A stretch of 64,000 nucleotides of DNA from CAYNZV01 sp965217095 (GCA_965217095.1 OZ244235.1:2108001-2172000); one strand, 5' to 3'; positions 41,088-49,409 are shown, counted from the first letter of the stretch. Notes: generated by a model not told the origin, from the sequence alone. Numbers and translations are program-made.

Positions 41088-41325
41088 GGTTCAGGTGCCG
41101 GACCACCGACCGCCCACAGTTTTCGCGGTCAGTGTCTGGAGAATAGGGCAGGCAGTGAAAATCTGCCGCGGTCCCGCCACTGTGACCGGCCGTCCCGTTC
41201 ATCGGGACGCTCCGTCTGCATCGACGGCAACGTCGAACCCACTGGTGCAAGCCGGGAAGGGGTAGCTGGAGGATGCCGGAAGCCAGGAGACCTGCCAGAG
41301 CCGATGTGCGAGCCTTCGGAAGAAA
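41088..41325 (+). ncRNA. Cobalamin (B12) riboswitch
   Basis: Conserved elements in order: GGTGCC at the 5' side (about 41094), AGTGAAAATC at 41154-41163, CCCGCCACTGTGA at 41173-41185 (the CCCGCxACTGT core) and the B12 box AAGCCAGGAGACCTGCC at 41280-41296, with a variable paired insert between. Spacing and order match adenosyl-/methylcobalamin riboswitches. A terminator hairpin follows at 41330-41379, implying control by premature termination when cobalamin is abundant. The only gene downstream in the same orientation is the secreted propeller protein at 41472. Outer boundaries are approximate. Confidence 0.93.
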
Positions 41326-41329
41326 GGTG

Positions 41330-41379
41330 AACCACCGCATTCGGGACGTGCCCGGCCGCGCTAGTGGTTGGGTTTTTTT
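41330..41379 (+). terminator. Riboswitch expression-platform terminator
   Basis: AACCAC (41330-41335) pairs with GTGGTT (41364-41369), with additional inner GGG/CCC and CGC/GCG pairing, followed by seven T (41373-41379). Placed right after the B12 riboswitch and 93 nt before the GTG start of the regulated gene. Confidence 0.8.
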
Positions 41380-41471
41380 GTTTGCTCCCTCGGTTCAGTG
41401 GTTTTCTGCCGATCCTTCAGCCCCCGCACCGTATTCTGTCCATCGTCACTGTTCACAAGGGGAGGATCACA

Positions 41472-42881
41472 GTGAATCGCACGTCCACGTTATGGTGTAT
41501 CATCCTGGCCGGATTGATCGCCGCCGGTGCCGGATTCGGGCAATCCCCATTGTTTGTCACGACGACCAACTTCGAAACCGGGAGCACGGCCTTCCTGGAG
41601 GCAGGAGCCGAGGAGGCTGAGGTTAACCTCCTCACCATTCACGGAGATGCCGTGGCGCGGTTTCAGCGGGGAAAGATCTACGTAATCAATCGCTTGGGGC
41701 AGGACAACATCCTGGTGCTCGACCCTGGTGATCTGCGCCGGCCAGAGTTGCAGTTCTCGGTGGGCAACGGCTCCAACCCCTACGATATCGAGGTGGTCTC
41801 CGAATCAAAAGCCTACGTATCCCGGCTGGCGATGACGGAGCTTCTGATCGTGGATCCTCGAGACGGTCGCGAATTGGGGACTGTAGACCTCTCGCTATTC
41901 GGCGATGAGGACGGCCTCCCGGAAATGGCTGAGATGGCGGTCGTCGGCTCGCGCCTGTACATAGCTTGCCAGCTGCTCAACACCTCGACTTTCGCCCCCG
42001 CTCCCCAGGGTCTCATCGTAGTTGTCGACATCACAACAGACCAAGTGGTCGATATGGACCCCAACCGCGACGGAGTGCAGGGTTGGACGTTGGCCGCGGG
42101 CAACCCGCTCTCTCTGGTGGCCTTGGAGAATCAGTTGTTCGTATCCGAAACCGCAGCTTTCCTTGACACGGAGGGCGGCATCGAAGTTATCGACGTGTCC
42201 GCGGGGACGAGCAGAGGATTGGTAGTGACCGAAGGTGACCTTGGAGGCGACGTTGGCGCCCTGGATCTGGTCAGTCCCACTCAAGGGTACGTCGTGGTTT
42301 CGGACGCCAGCTTTGCCAATCACGTTGTGCCGTTCGATCTCACATCGGGGGCAGTTGGCGAACCCCTTGTCGGCCATTCTACCGGCTTCATTCCGTCCAT
42401 TGCCGCCGACGGCAACCGGCTCGTAGTGGCAGACACCGGCACCTTCGACGGTAGCAGCCCCGCCGGTCTTCTCATCTACGATGTCTCCACCAATGTTTTG
42501 ATCGCCGGACCGATCTCCACCGGCTTGCCGCCGTCCGACATTGCGGTAATGAGAGAGCGGTCGACGGCAACCGCGGTCGAAGATGTCGCGGCCTCCCTGC
42601 CAGGAAGATTCCTACTCAGTGCGGTCTATCCGAATCCGTTCAACGCCGAGGTTTCGATCGTCTTCGAGGCCATAGCCAACCGGCCGATGGAGCTGGCGGT
42701 GTATGACCTGCTAGGACGTCGCCTGAATATCCTCAAAGCTGGCTACGCGACGAGCGGGCCACAAACAGTTGTCTGGAACGGACTCGACCAAACGGGAACG
42801 ACGGTGGGCTCGGGCGTATACCTCCTTCAACTGCGCCAGGGTTCGCTTCAAACCTCAGCCAAGATAGCTCTTGTGAAGTAG
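41472..42881 (+). CDS. Cobalamin-regulated secreted beta-propeller protein with T9SS C-terminus (BtuG-like candidate)
   Basis: 469 aa from GTG 41472, chosen because GGAGG lies 7 nt upstream and a signal peptide follows (TLWCIILAGLIAAGAGFGQ); the frame extends to 41364 only through the riboswitch terminator. The mature part is a YVTN/YncE-like propeller: repeated units such as IYVINRLGQDNILVLDPGD, AYVSRLAMTELLIVDPRDG, LYIACQLLNTS and LIVVVDITTDQVVDMDP. The last about 85 residues are an FlgD-like/T9SS domain (AVYPNPFNAEVSIVF ... KIALVK). Being the sole gene under a B12 riboswitch, it is likely to act in cobalamin acquisition at the surface, as the BtuG propeller does in Bacteroides. That parallel rests on architecture and regulation, not on detected sequence similarity. 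Confidence 0.83.
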   Translation: MNRTSTLWCIILAGLIAAGAGFGQSPLFVTTTNFETGSTAFLEAGAEEAEVNLLTIHGDAVARFQRGKIYVINRLGQDNILVLDPGDLRRPELQFSVGNGSNPYDIEVVSESKAYVSRLAMTELLIVDPRDGRELGTVDLSLFGDEDGLPEMAEMAVVGSRLYIACQLLNTSTFAPAPQGLIVVVDITTDQVVDMDPNRDGVQGWTLAAGNPLSLVALENQLFVSETAAFLDTEGGIEVIDVSAGTSRGLVVTEGDLGGDVGALDLVSPTQGYVVVSDASFANHVVPFDLTSGAVGEPLVGHSTGFIPSIAADGNRLVVADTGTFDGSSPAGLLIYDVSTNVLIAGPISTGLPPSDIAVMRERSTATAVEDVAASLPGRFLLSAVYPNPFNAEVSIVFEAIANRPMELAVYDLLGRRLNILKAGYATSGPQTVVWNGLDQTGTTVGSGVYLLQLRQGSLQTSAKIALVK

Positions 42882-42916
42882 TAGGTTGCACCCGGATGCC
42901 GCGTGATGACCCGGGG

Positions 42917-45781
42917 TCAATACGTCTGGCGACGGCTCAGATCAATAGCATGGGTTTGAACGGAGCCGCTACCTGAGTATTTGGCGAGGAACCAGGCGTT
43001 GGACCTCTTTTCGACTTGGAACTCCAGTTCGAACGCCTGTTTTCCGAGCCAGGGCATAGAGACCCACCAGGGGGCTTGAATACTCTCGGCGAGGGGCCGC
43101 AGCAGTTCGTTCCGCTTTGCGGTCTCCAAGAGCTCCCTGTCCTGCGCGAACCAGTCCTCGATCTGTTTCCCGGGTGGTCCCGGGTCAGAACCCGGAACCA
43201 CGAAAACCGCCAGACTGATTGGCCTAGGCCGCTTCTCGGTCCAACTGGCCCAAACGTTTCCCTGAAGTTCATAACGCACCACGTACTCACCTGGCTCGAG
43301 TCCCGAAAAGGGTTCGACAACGGCCATGCCATTGCCAGCAGCCGTCGATGTCGGTTCGGAGAATCGCTGTACCGGGTCGTAGATGACTTTGGGCAAGCCG
43401 GGATGATAGTCAAGGTTTATCCGCTCCAGCGAGAGATCGCCTTCGCCAGAGAAGAGAATGTGCGTGTAACCGAGCCACGGCCGCCGAATGGAAAAGCTCG
43501 TCTCCCACTGGCCGCCCGCTTGAGGGTTGAGGGGTTTCGTAGTACGGCGTTCAAACGAAGAGACCGCGGGTACCGTCATTCGCAAGGAGAACAGCAGATG
43601 TCCCGGGGCCTGCCCGGACTGAGAGCGTGCGATGACCTCGGGAAGAAATATGCGATAGCGTCCGGGCTGCAGAAACGGCATGTAGGTCGAGGTCAACAAT
43701 CCGGCAGAATGCTTGCCGGCGACCGCCGCGAACTGGCGGCCTTCGAGTCGTTCACCCGTGTGCTCCACGTCGCGGTGCACCAGTGTCGAGCGCACCATGC
43801 TGGGCAGGGGCTCTCCGTTTCGCGCAAAGTCTATATTGGGTAGGTCTGGCAATACCGCTGCCTTCAAGCGGGACCCCAGTGTCTCCGCGCGGCCCCACAG
43901 GAACACCACTACGCAGATAGCGACGAGGCATGCCACGCGCCGCCCGCGATGCGCGATGCGGTCGGCGATCAGGAGGTAGATAGCACCGAACCCCAACAGA
44001 CCCCAATTGAGCAGATCCCACAGATATGCATTGGTGTGAGAGGCCGAATAGAAGTGAACGTGCCACGGATAGTAGAGGTTGATCGAGCGGTTCGCCAGGT
44101 TGTACCCATCGTACCCCGTTTCCGGTATCGCGATGGTATCGAGCAAACCGTCCGCGCCAATGACAAGCGCTATCAGCGCCAGAAAAAACCCAACGTTTCG
44201 GTGGCGGATCACCTCTAGAGCAATCGCCAGGCACAAGACCAACGCGGGCAAGGCGGTCAATAGAAAGCGGGCGGGGTAGCAGAACCCGAAACCCCAGTCC
44301 GTATGCAGCCCGTTGACCATCGCCGAGACGACGTAGATTCCAACGGCCAGGGCGAAGCGGCGGTCCCGGAAGCGCGCGAGAATCACCAAACCGGCCAGGC
44401 TCAGCAGGAATATCGGCGCCGAGTTGGCGATGCCTTTGCGCACGTGGAACCAGTGCCCCGGCAGCGAAACGGACCAGGTGGAAAGATTGAGCGCACCCTT
44501 TTCCCACGCGTTTCCAGGCCGGAACGGACCCATCCAATCTCCACTGAATGCGTAGTTGAAGGAAACGATTCCGTAGAGTCCGCACAGCGCCACGATGCCC
44601 AAGACTCCGAAACACAGATTTCGCCTCGGGGAGTACCATGTCTGCAGGATGAGAAGCCCACCCCCCGCAAGTGCGATAGGCGCGAACCTCGGGTGCAGAA
44701 AGGGAAGCGCAGCCAGGAGCGCCGCCAATAGTCCGATCCATAGTGGTTCCGGTCCCCTCATGGGGCGATATCCTCCGCCTGGTTGCTGCCAGTGCGCCGT
44801 GGCCACGAGTAGAACCAAGAAAATGAAGAGGGCCGGAACGTCGGGGAAAAGCTGATTGCTGAACAGAAACAGCGGGGCGGAACCCGCGAGGATTGCGGTC
44901 GATAGCCATGCGACCCAGGGTCTGATGCCCAGTCGCAGCAGCCATAGGAGACAGAGAGAGACACACCCTGCGGCGATGCCGGTCATCGCCAGCGCACAGG
45001 ACAGGCGGGGATTTCCCCACCAGCTCAATCCGAGTTCGTAGAACGGCATGAGCAGCACGGAGAGTCCGATCGGGTGCACCGAATAGACCTTCCCCGGAGG
45101 CGAAGAGGAAGCCTTGTGCACGTCGAATCTCAGGTTGTGGAACTCGGCGATGTGGTGATCGTCGAGATTGTTGGCCAAGTCCATGTCGCCGTCCCGCAAA
45201 AGACTTTGCGTCCCGCGCAGGTACTGGCCTTCGTCCCCGTGCAGGAGAGTTACCTGGCAAAAGTAGAAAGTGTAAGCGCCGTAGGCAGATAGGGCGATCG
45301 CCAGAGCGACCAGTGACGCGCGCATTGGCGTGAGGAGATTCGCGTTTTCCTTCCCGACCGCCGGAAGATGTAGGTAGAGAAGCCAGGAAAGACCGAGTGC
45401 CCACGTGCAATGGGGCGACCAGAGGAAGGTGATAAAAGGCAGCAGATAGGTTGGCAGATCCCAAAGCGAAAGCAGTTTAACAGCGCTGGAGGCAGCACAC
45501 AATACCGTCATCTGCCGGACCCGGATAGCTAGTCCGGCAGCCGCCTTGTCACCTAAGCGCGCATGCGCGATGATGATTCCACCAATACCCAACAACCAGG
45601 GCAGAACAAGCCAGGTTGGCTGCCAATGCGGATTGACAACGACTAGCTCCAACACCATGCGAGACGCGGCCACATCCACGTCGATGCAGCTGATCAGGTA
45701 CCATACCAACCAGGTTGTCGCAGCGAGACAGAGTTCTACAGACGGAAACCTGAGCAGGCGGTACCTGGGAGGGATAGTCAC
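42917..45781 (-). CDS. Multi-TM GT-C-fold-like glycosyltransferase with C-terminal soluble domain
   Basis: 954 aa. Residues about 1-640 hold a dozen or more membrane helices. The first large loop contains LLHGDEGQYLRGTQSLLRDGDMDLANN, the acidic DE-type motif of GT-C polyprenyl-phosphate-sugar glycosyltransferases, followed by KVYSVHPIGLSVLLMPFYELG. The region after about residue 660 is soluble and beta-rich (RYRIFLPEVIARSQSGQAPGHLLF, GEYVVRYELQGNVWASW), probably periplasmic. GTG 45781 begins 1 nt after the stop of the chorismate-lyase-like gene, so translation is coupled. Activity and acceptor are unknown; transfer of a lipid-linked sugar to an envelope glycan or protein is inferred from the fold. 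Confidence 0.75.
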   Translation of the reverse strand: MTIPPRYRLLRFPSVELCLAATTWLVWYLISCIDVDVAASRMVLELVVVNPHWQPTWLVLPWLLGIGGIIIAHARLGDKAAAGLAIRVRQMTVLCAASSAVKLLSLWDLPTYLLPFITFLWSPHCTWALGLSWLLYLHLPAVGKENANLLTPMRASLVALAIALSAYGAYTFYFCQVTLLHGDEGQYLRGTQSLLRDGDMDLANNLDDHHIAEFHNLRFDVHKASSSPPGKVYSVHPIGLSVLLMPFYELGLSWWGNPRLSCALAMTGIAAGCVSLCLLWLLRLGIRPWVAWLSTAILAGSAPLFLFSNQLFPDVPALFIFLVLLVATAHWQQPGGGYRPMRGPEPLWIGLLAALLAALPFLHPRFAPIALAGGGLLILQTWYSPRRNLCFGVLGIVALCGLYGIVSFNYAFSGDWMGPFRPGNAWEKGALNLSTWSVSLPGHWFHVRKGIANSAPIFLLSLAGLVILARFRDRRFALAVGIYVVSAMVNGLHTDWGFGFCYPARFLLTALPALVLCLAIALEVIRHRNVGFFLALIALVIGADGLLDTIAIPETGYDGYNLANRSINLYYPWHVHFYSASHTNAYLWDLLNWGLLGFGAIYLLIADRIAHRGRRVACLVAICVVVFLWGRAETLGSRLKAAVLPDLPNIDFARNGEPLPSMVRSTLVHRDVEHTGERLEGRQFAAVAGKHSAGLLTSTYMPFLQPGRYRIFLPEVIARSQSGQAPGHLLFSLRMTVPAVSSFERRTTKPLNPQAGGQWETSFSIRRPWLGYTHILFSGEGDLSLERINLDYHPGLPKVIYDPVQRFSEPTSTAAGNGMAVVEPFSGLEPGEYVVRYELQGNVWASWTEKRPRPISLAVFVVPGSDPGPPGKQIEDWFAQDRELLETAKRNELLRPLAESIQAPWWVSMPWLGKQAFELEFQVEKRSNAWFLAKYSGSGSVQTHAIDLSRRQTY

Positions 45782-45782
45782 C

Positions 45783-46343
45783 TCATTTCGTTCTGAGGTT
45801 GGAATCGAGCGGGAAACGCTCGTTCAGCACCATGAATGGCTTCCCGCCGTGGACGAGACGGAAACTTCGGCTGGCGCATCTGTTACCAGCGAACTGCCGA
45901 ATCCCTGGAATCTCCTCGAGGACTTCCTCTCCGTACCAGAGCAGCTCGCGATGGGTCTCGGCGCCACTCTGTTGCAAGAGCTGACCCAATCCCGCTTGTT
46001 GGGACTCGATCCCAGCGCGAAGGGTGGGCGGCAGACGATCGAGTGCCATGCGGGATTCCCCAACGACGTAGAGGCGAGAGCTCTCCTCGCCGCACAGATA
46101 TACGGTTCGCCGCACGACGTCGCTGCCGGCGGCAACATCCAACCAGGGATCTGCGTCCTCGCACGGCGATGTCGCCTGACGGAGGCATACAACCTTCACC
46201 GTCTCACCCTCGAACGCCTCAATGAATTGGGTGACGAACCCCGGAATGACCATGAGACCCCGATGAAAGGGCGTCATCGACTCCAGATCGATGTCGGCGA
46301 TATGCTCAGGTCGATGAGTCTGTGCAACAAAAAGCTCGTCCAT
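45783..46343 (-). CDS. Chorismate lyase-like (UbiC/DUF98) protein
   Basis: 186 aa from ATG 46343 (MDELFVAQTHRPEH...), with GAAGGA upstream; a TTG 13 codons earlier has less support. The pattern matches the chorismate pyruvate-lyase/DUF98 fold: an N-terminal helix with LESMTPFHRGLMVIPGFVTQFIEAF, VKVVCLRQ, a central RRTVYLCGEESSRLYVVGESRMALDRLPP (Arg and the family's LxxxSxxxxx segment) and LGQLLQQSGAETHRELLWYG. True UbiC makes 4-hydroxybenzoate for quinones; neighbours here are an SDR and a membrane glycosyltransferase rather than quinone genes, so 4-hydroxybenzoate or another aromatic product may be built into an envelope compound. The reaction is inferred from fold only. Confidence 0.72.
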   Translation of the reverse strand: MDELFVAQTHRPEHIADIDLESMTPFHRGLMVIPGFVTQFIEAFEGETVKVVCLRQATSPCEDADPWLDVAAGSDVVRRTVYLCGEESSRLYVVGESRMALDRLPPTLRAGIESQQAGLGQLLQQSGAETHRELLWYGEEVLEEIPGIRQFAGNRCASRSFRLVHGGKPFMVLNERFPLDSNLRTK

Positions 46344-46392
46344 GCGTTCCTTCGGGGATACCGGGATTATTGCACGCTGCAAGAATCACTTC

Positions 46393-47178
46393 TTACCACG
46401 CCGTCCAGCCGCCGTCGACCGGCACGATGGCTCCATTGACGTAGCCGCTTGACTGGGAAGCCAGAAAGAGCACGGCCGTCGCCAACTCAGTTGGATGGCC
46501 GAACCGGTGCTGTGGGGTCAACGAGTCAAGAGTCGTGTTCGCTTTCTTGTTGGCCAGCAGTGAGCTGGTCATCTCTGTTTCGAAGTAGCTTGGGGCGATG
46601 GCGTTTGAGGTGACTCTAAACTCCGCCCACTCCACCGCCTGAGATCTGGTGAGCCCTACCAAGGCATGCTTGCTCACCGTATAGGCGCCCAAACCGTCAA
46701 TCGGTGCGGCACCCATCCCGTGGACCGAAGCGATGTTGATGACGCGGCCTGAGCCTGATTTTGAGAGGAGGGGAAAGAGCGCTTTGGCCAACAACCATTG
46801 GGATGTGACGTTGAGATCGACAACGTCATTGAACCTGGATTCCTGCATTTCTTCCAATCGTGCCCGGTCGGCGATCCCCGCATTTGCCACTAGAATATCG
46901 CATCCTCTGAGATGGGCGGTCGCACAATCGGCCACCCTAGCGATGTCGCCCCGATCCGAAAGATCGGCAGTACATGTAAACACACGGCCCTCGAGATCTT
47001 CCAGCTCCGCAGCGAGCGACTCGAGACGTTCGGACCTCCGGGCTACGATCAGCGTGTCCGCGCCCGCACCGACCAGCGCCCTCGCCATTTCTCGTCCGAG
47101 TCCGCTGGATGCTCCGGTGACGACCGCTTTACGTCCCTTGCAGCCGAAAAGGGAGCGCAGGTAGTCAGCACTATTCAT
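46393..47178 (-). CDS. SDR-family NAD(P)-dependent oxidoreductase
   Basis: 261 aa classical short-chain dehydrogenase. ATG 47178 (MNSADYLRSLFGCKGRKAVVTGASSGLGRE) is preferred over a start 18 codons upstream, which would run into the preceding gene. Motifs: TGASSGLG (nucleotide binding, residues about 21-28), VANAG, IASVHG with the catalytic Ser, YTVSKHALVGLTRSQAVEWA with Tyr and Lys, and the C-terminal LFLASQSSGYVNGAIVPVDGGWTAW. Resembles gluconate 5-dehydrogenase / 3-oxoacyl-reductase-type enzymes. It lies 13 nt after the DUF5069 gene and 49 nt before the chorismate-lyase-like gene. Confidence 0.92.
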   Translation of the reverse strand: MNSADYLRSLFGCKGRKAVVTGASSGLGREMARALVGAGADTLIVARRSERLESLAAELEDLEGRVFTCTADLSDRGDIARVADCATAHLRGCDILVANAGIADRARLEEMQESRFNDVVDLNVTSQWLLAKALFPLLSKSGSGRVINIASVHGMGAAPIDGLGAYTVSKHALVGLTRSQAVEWAEFRVTSNAIAPSYFETEMTSSLLANKKANTTLDSLTPQHRFGHPTELATAVLFLASQSSGYVNGAIVPVDGGWTAW

Positions 47179-47191
47179 TGAAGTGTCGGTA

Positions 47192-47827
47192 TCAGACGGG
47201 CGCCCTGAATCGAGCGAAATAGATCTGATCATCCAGCAAGGTCAAAGCGGTGAAGCTCTGTATGTCGTTTCGGGTTGAATCGAGATGGGCAACCGCGTTG
47301 CGGAGAAATCGCCATTGCCCCTCGTTGGATGGCCCGCGGTTCTGCAGCTCTCGATTGAATTCGACGATCTCCTCTTCTGGTTTGTTCAATCGCGCTCCCA
47401 GCCATCCTGCCATCGCTTCGTCCGTTTCTCCGTTGTCCAACCCTTCCAAAAACTCGTCCTGAGTCAGGCCGAGAAACTCCAGTACGGCCCGGTCGATGCC
47501 CGACTCGTCGCCAAACCAGTACTGGCCTAGGGTATCGGACCGGACCGCCCTGGCTTTGTCGATCATCCGAGCCAGTCCGGTCAGACCGCAGACCCCGGTA
47601 TCAAATGGACTTCTGGGCGGCCGGCGATTAAGGTCTACGATCCCAAAGCTGTTCTGGTCGTCATAGTCGATCAGATCGAAAACACGATCGATCTCGACTC
47701 GCTCCGGACACAATCGCGAGCGCAGCAGGTTCAACCGCTCTCGGCCCTGCCCGGGTAAGCCGAATCGGGTGCGTTCCGCATTGAAGATCGAAATCTCCGT
47801 TACTGCTCGATGTGTTTGCGAGCGCAC
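47192..47827 (-). CDS. DUF5069 tandem protein, 3' portion (after in-frame TGA)
   Basis: 211 codons from a GTG at 47827, but the frame continues upstream without interruption to the TGA at 47894-47896 and beyond into 47894-48490 in the same register. This part holds the end of the second DUF5069 unit and a complete third unit: VDLNRRPPRSPFDTGVCGLTGLARMIDKARAV, TLGQYWFGDESGIDRAVLEFLGLTQDEFLEGL and WLGARLNKPEEEIVEFNREL. It probably is not an independent gene: the GTG lies inside the unit-2 helix region with no good ribosome site. DUF5069 proteins are soluble and of unknown function. See the entry for the upstream portion. Confidence 0.7.
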   Translation of the reverse strand: MRSQTHRAVTEISIFNAERTRFGLPGQGRERLNLLRSRLCPERVEIDRVFDLIDYDDQNSFGIVDLNRRPPRSPFDTGVCGLTGLARMIDKARAVRSDTLGQYWFGDESGIDRAVLEFLGLTQDEFLEGLDNGETDEAMAGWLGARLNKPEEEIVEFNRELQNRGPSNEGQWRFLRNAVAHLDSTRNDIQSFTALTLLDDQIYFARFRAPV

Positions 47828-47893
47828 CCATTCTCCCAGCTCGCCATCGTTCGGGTTCTCGTAGGCCGCCTCGGTGAACGCGTCGACGTCGAT

Positions 47894-48490
47894 TCATAGG
47901 AATTCCATCGCCCTGCGGTCAAAGCCTGAGTTCTCGCCATACTTGTAGTCGCCGATCTTGCCGATCTTGAAGGCGCGGGCTTTGTCTGCCATCCTGGCCA
48001 GGGTTACAACCTCCGCGACGGAGCGCAGATAAGGGCTGCGTGGTGGGCGCTGCGTCAAATCGCGATCGCGGAAGGAACCCCAATCGTCCAATTCGATGGA
48101 CTGTAGCACCGTCGTGATTTCGGTGCTCCCCGGTGCATACCTGGCCACCCGCTCCTTCAGCAGTCGGCGATGGAGATCGTCCTGAGGCTCGAGCTCGAGG
48201 TACCCCCGATTGAACGATGCGATCTCCTCGCCCGACCTCTGCAACCGTTCCGTGATTTCCGACTCGAGCGCCTCGTCATCCAGCTCTGAGGCGAGATCTG
48301 CAAACTCGTCGGGCTGCATTTCGATGAATTCCAACACCTCCCGATCGAGCCCGGAGTTGGCTCCGTATTTGTACTCGCCGAGCGTCTCATCTCGATCTGC
48401 CCGGGCTTTGTCGGTCATTCTTGCGAGGCCCACTATCCCCACCATGCGGGTGTTGGTAGGCCTCCGTGGCGGTTGTTTCGATAGATCCAT
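47894..48490 (-). CDS. DUF5069 tandem protein, 5' portion (ends at premature TGA)
   Basis: 198 aa from ATG 48490 with GGGAG 6 nt upstream. Unit 1: DLSKQPPRRPTNTRMVGIVGLARMTDKARA, LGEYKYGANSGLDREVLEFIEM. Unit 2: DLTQRPPRSPYLRSVAEVVTLARMADKARA, IGDYKYGENSGFDRRAMEFL, then TGA, then IDVDAF and onwards in the same frame. Aligning units puts the TGA at the position of Glu in unit 1 (LEFIEM) and Gly in unit 3 (LEFLGL), so a GGA-to-TGA change would explain it. With the stop suppressed, the gene 47192-48490 encodes a 432-residue triple-DUF5069 protein. A real nonsense mutation, sequence error or readthrough cannot be told apart here. First gene of an operon with the SDR. Confidence 0.75.
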   Translation of the reverse strand: MDLSKQPPRRPTNTRMVGIVGLARMTDKARADRDETLGEYKYGANSGLDREVLEFIEMQPDEFADLASELDDEALESEITERLQRSGEEIASFNRGYLELEPQDDLHRRLLKERVARYAPGSTEITTVLQSIELDDWGSFRDRDLTQRPPRSPYLRSVAEVVTLARMADKARAFKIGKIGDYKYGENSGFDRRAMEFL

Positions 48491-48525
48491 TATCTACTCC
48501 CGAGGTTTGTCCGGAGGAATTTTGT

Positions 48526-48554
48526 AAGCTAAATCAGACTAATTGCGCCCACAA
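48526..48554 (-). promoter_or_regulatory. Possible sigma-70-type promoter of the DUF5069 operon
   Basis: Minus strand: -35 TTGTGG (48549-48554), 17-nt spacer, -10 TAGCTT (48526-48531). Placement about 36 nt before ATG 48490 fits, but both hexamers are only partly canonical. Confidence 0.4.
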
Positions 48555-48562
48555 CACGCCGA

Positions 48563-48591
48563 TTGACGACGACGGGGACGGCTGATATTAT
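48563..48591 (+). promoter_or_regulatory. Sigma-70-type promoter of mutM, giving a near-leaderless transcript
   Basis: -35 TTGACG (48563-48568), 17-nt spacer, -10 TATTAT (48586-48591). The ATG of mutM is at 48600, so initiation 6-8 nt after the -10 would place the transcript's 5' end at or just before the start codon. No Shine-Dalgarno sequence is present. Confidence 0.7.
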
Positions 48592-48599
48592 TCTTGCCC

Positions 48600-49409
48600 A
48601 TGCCCGAACTCCCCGAAGTCGAGACCGTTCGCTCCGCCATGGCCCGGCATCTGATGGGCCGCACGATCATCTCTGTCGACATCTCTGGAAAGCCCCTTCG
48701 CGAACCGCTTCCCGAAGACCGCCTTTTGGAGCTCGCAGGGCGGCGGTTTTTGCAGGCGCGCCGGCGCGCCAAATACCTGATCTTACCGCTGGACGATGGA
48801 AGCTCCCTCCTGGTTCACCTTGGGATGAGCGGGAATCTGCTTTTCAGAGACGGAGGCGAGTTGCACGATCATGCGATCTTCTATCTGGATCGCGGTCCCA
48901 CGCTCGTTTTCAACGATCCCCGTCGTTTCGGCCTGCTGCTGGTGCTAAAGCCGGGCGAAGAAACCTCCTGCCCTTACCTATGCGATCTAGGGGTCGAACC
49001 ACTGCAAGCGGAATTCGACGGTGACTATCTACACTCGTTCTGCAAGCATAGATCGCGCCCTATCAAGAACCTGATCATGGATAGCAGGATCGTTGCCGGG
49101 GTCGGAAATATCTATGCCAACGAAGCGCTATTCCGGGCTGGCATAAGACCGACGATACAGGGCAAACGATTGAGTCGGCGGCGCCTCCAGTTGCTGGTGG
49201 ACGAGATCAAACAGGTTCTTGCGGAGGCGGTCGAAGCGGGAGGCACAACCGTAAACGATTACAAAGGATCCGGGGAGGGAGGACGATTCCAGCAGCATCT
49301 GGCGGTCTACGGAAGAGCCGACGAAAACTGCCTGGTTTGCGATAGCCCGATACGGAATCGAGTTCTGGCCGGCCGCAGCAGTTTCTATTGCACAAGCTGC
49401 CAGAAATAG
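48600..49409 (+). CDS. mutM: Formamidopyrimidine-DNA glycosylase
   Basis: 269 aa base-excision repair enzyme that removes 8-oxoguanine and formamidopyrimidines and nicks the strand. ATG 48600 gives MPELPEVETV with the catalytic Pro2 and Glu3; the TTG two codons earlier would add residues and block the N-terminal proline. Other landmarks: RRRAKYLILPLDDGSSLLVHLGMSG with the conserved Lys, IVAGVGNIYANEALFRAGI, and the C-terminal zinc finger CLVCDSPI...RSSFYCTSCQ with four Cys and the DNA-contacting Arg. Full length and intact. Divergent from the DUF5069 operon; convergent with clpP, 21 nt apart. Confidence 0.96.
   Translation: MPELPEVETVRSAMARHLMGRTIISVDISGKPLREPLPEDRLLELAGRRFLQARRRAKYLILPLDDGSSLLVHLGMSGNLLFRDGGELHDHAIFYLDRGPTLVFNDPRRFGLLLVLKPGEETSCPYLCDLGVEPLQAEFDGDYLHSFCKHRSRPIKNLIMDSRIVAGVGNIYANEALFRAGIRPTIQGKRLSRRRLQLLVDEIKQVLAEAVEAGGTTVNDYKGSGEGGRFQQHLAVYGRADENCLVCDSPIRNRVLAGRSSFYCTSCQK

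Noticed and set aside
41364..41471. Longer N-terminus for the B12-regulated protein
   Set aside because: Would be translated through the riboswitch terminator and its T-run; GTG 41472 has a good ribosome site and a signal peptide directly after it.
42882..42916. TGACC-CGG-GGTCA dyad between convergent genes as terminator
   Set aside because: Five-base stem without T-run; too weak to call.
47894..47896. TGA as selenocysteine or as reassigned glycine codon
   Set aside because: No selenocysteine-insertion-like hairpin was recognised after it, the aligned residues are Glu and Gly rather than Cys, and TGA acts as a normal stop in many other genes here (purD, folK, folB).
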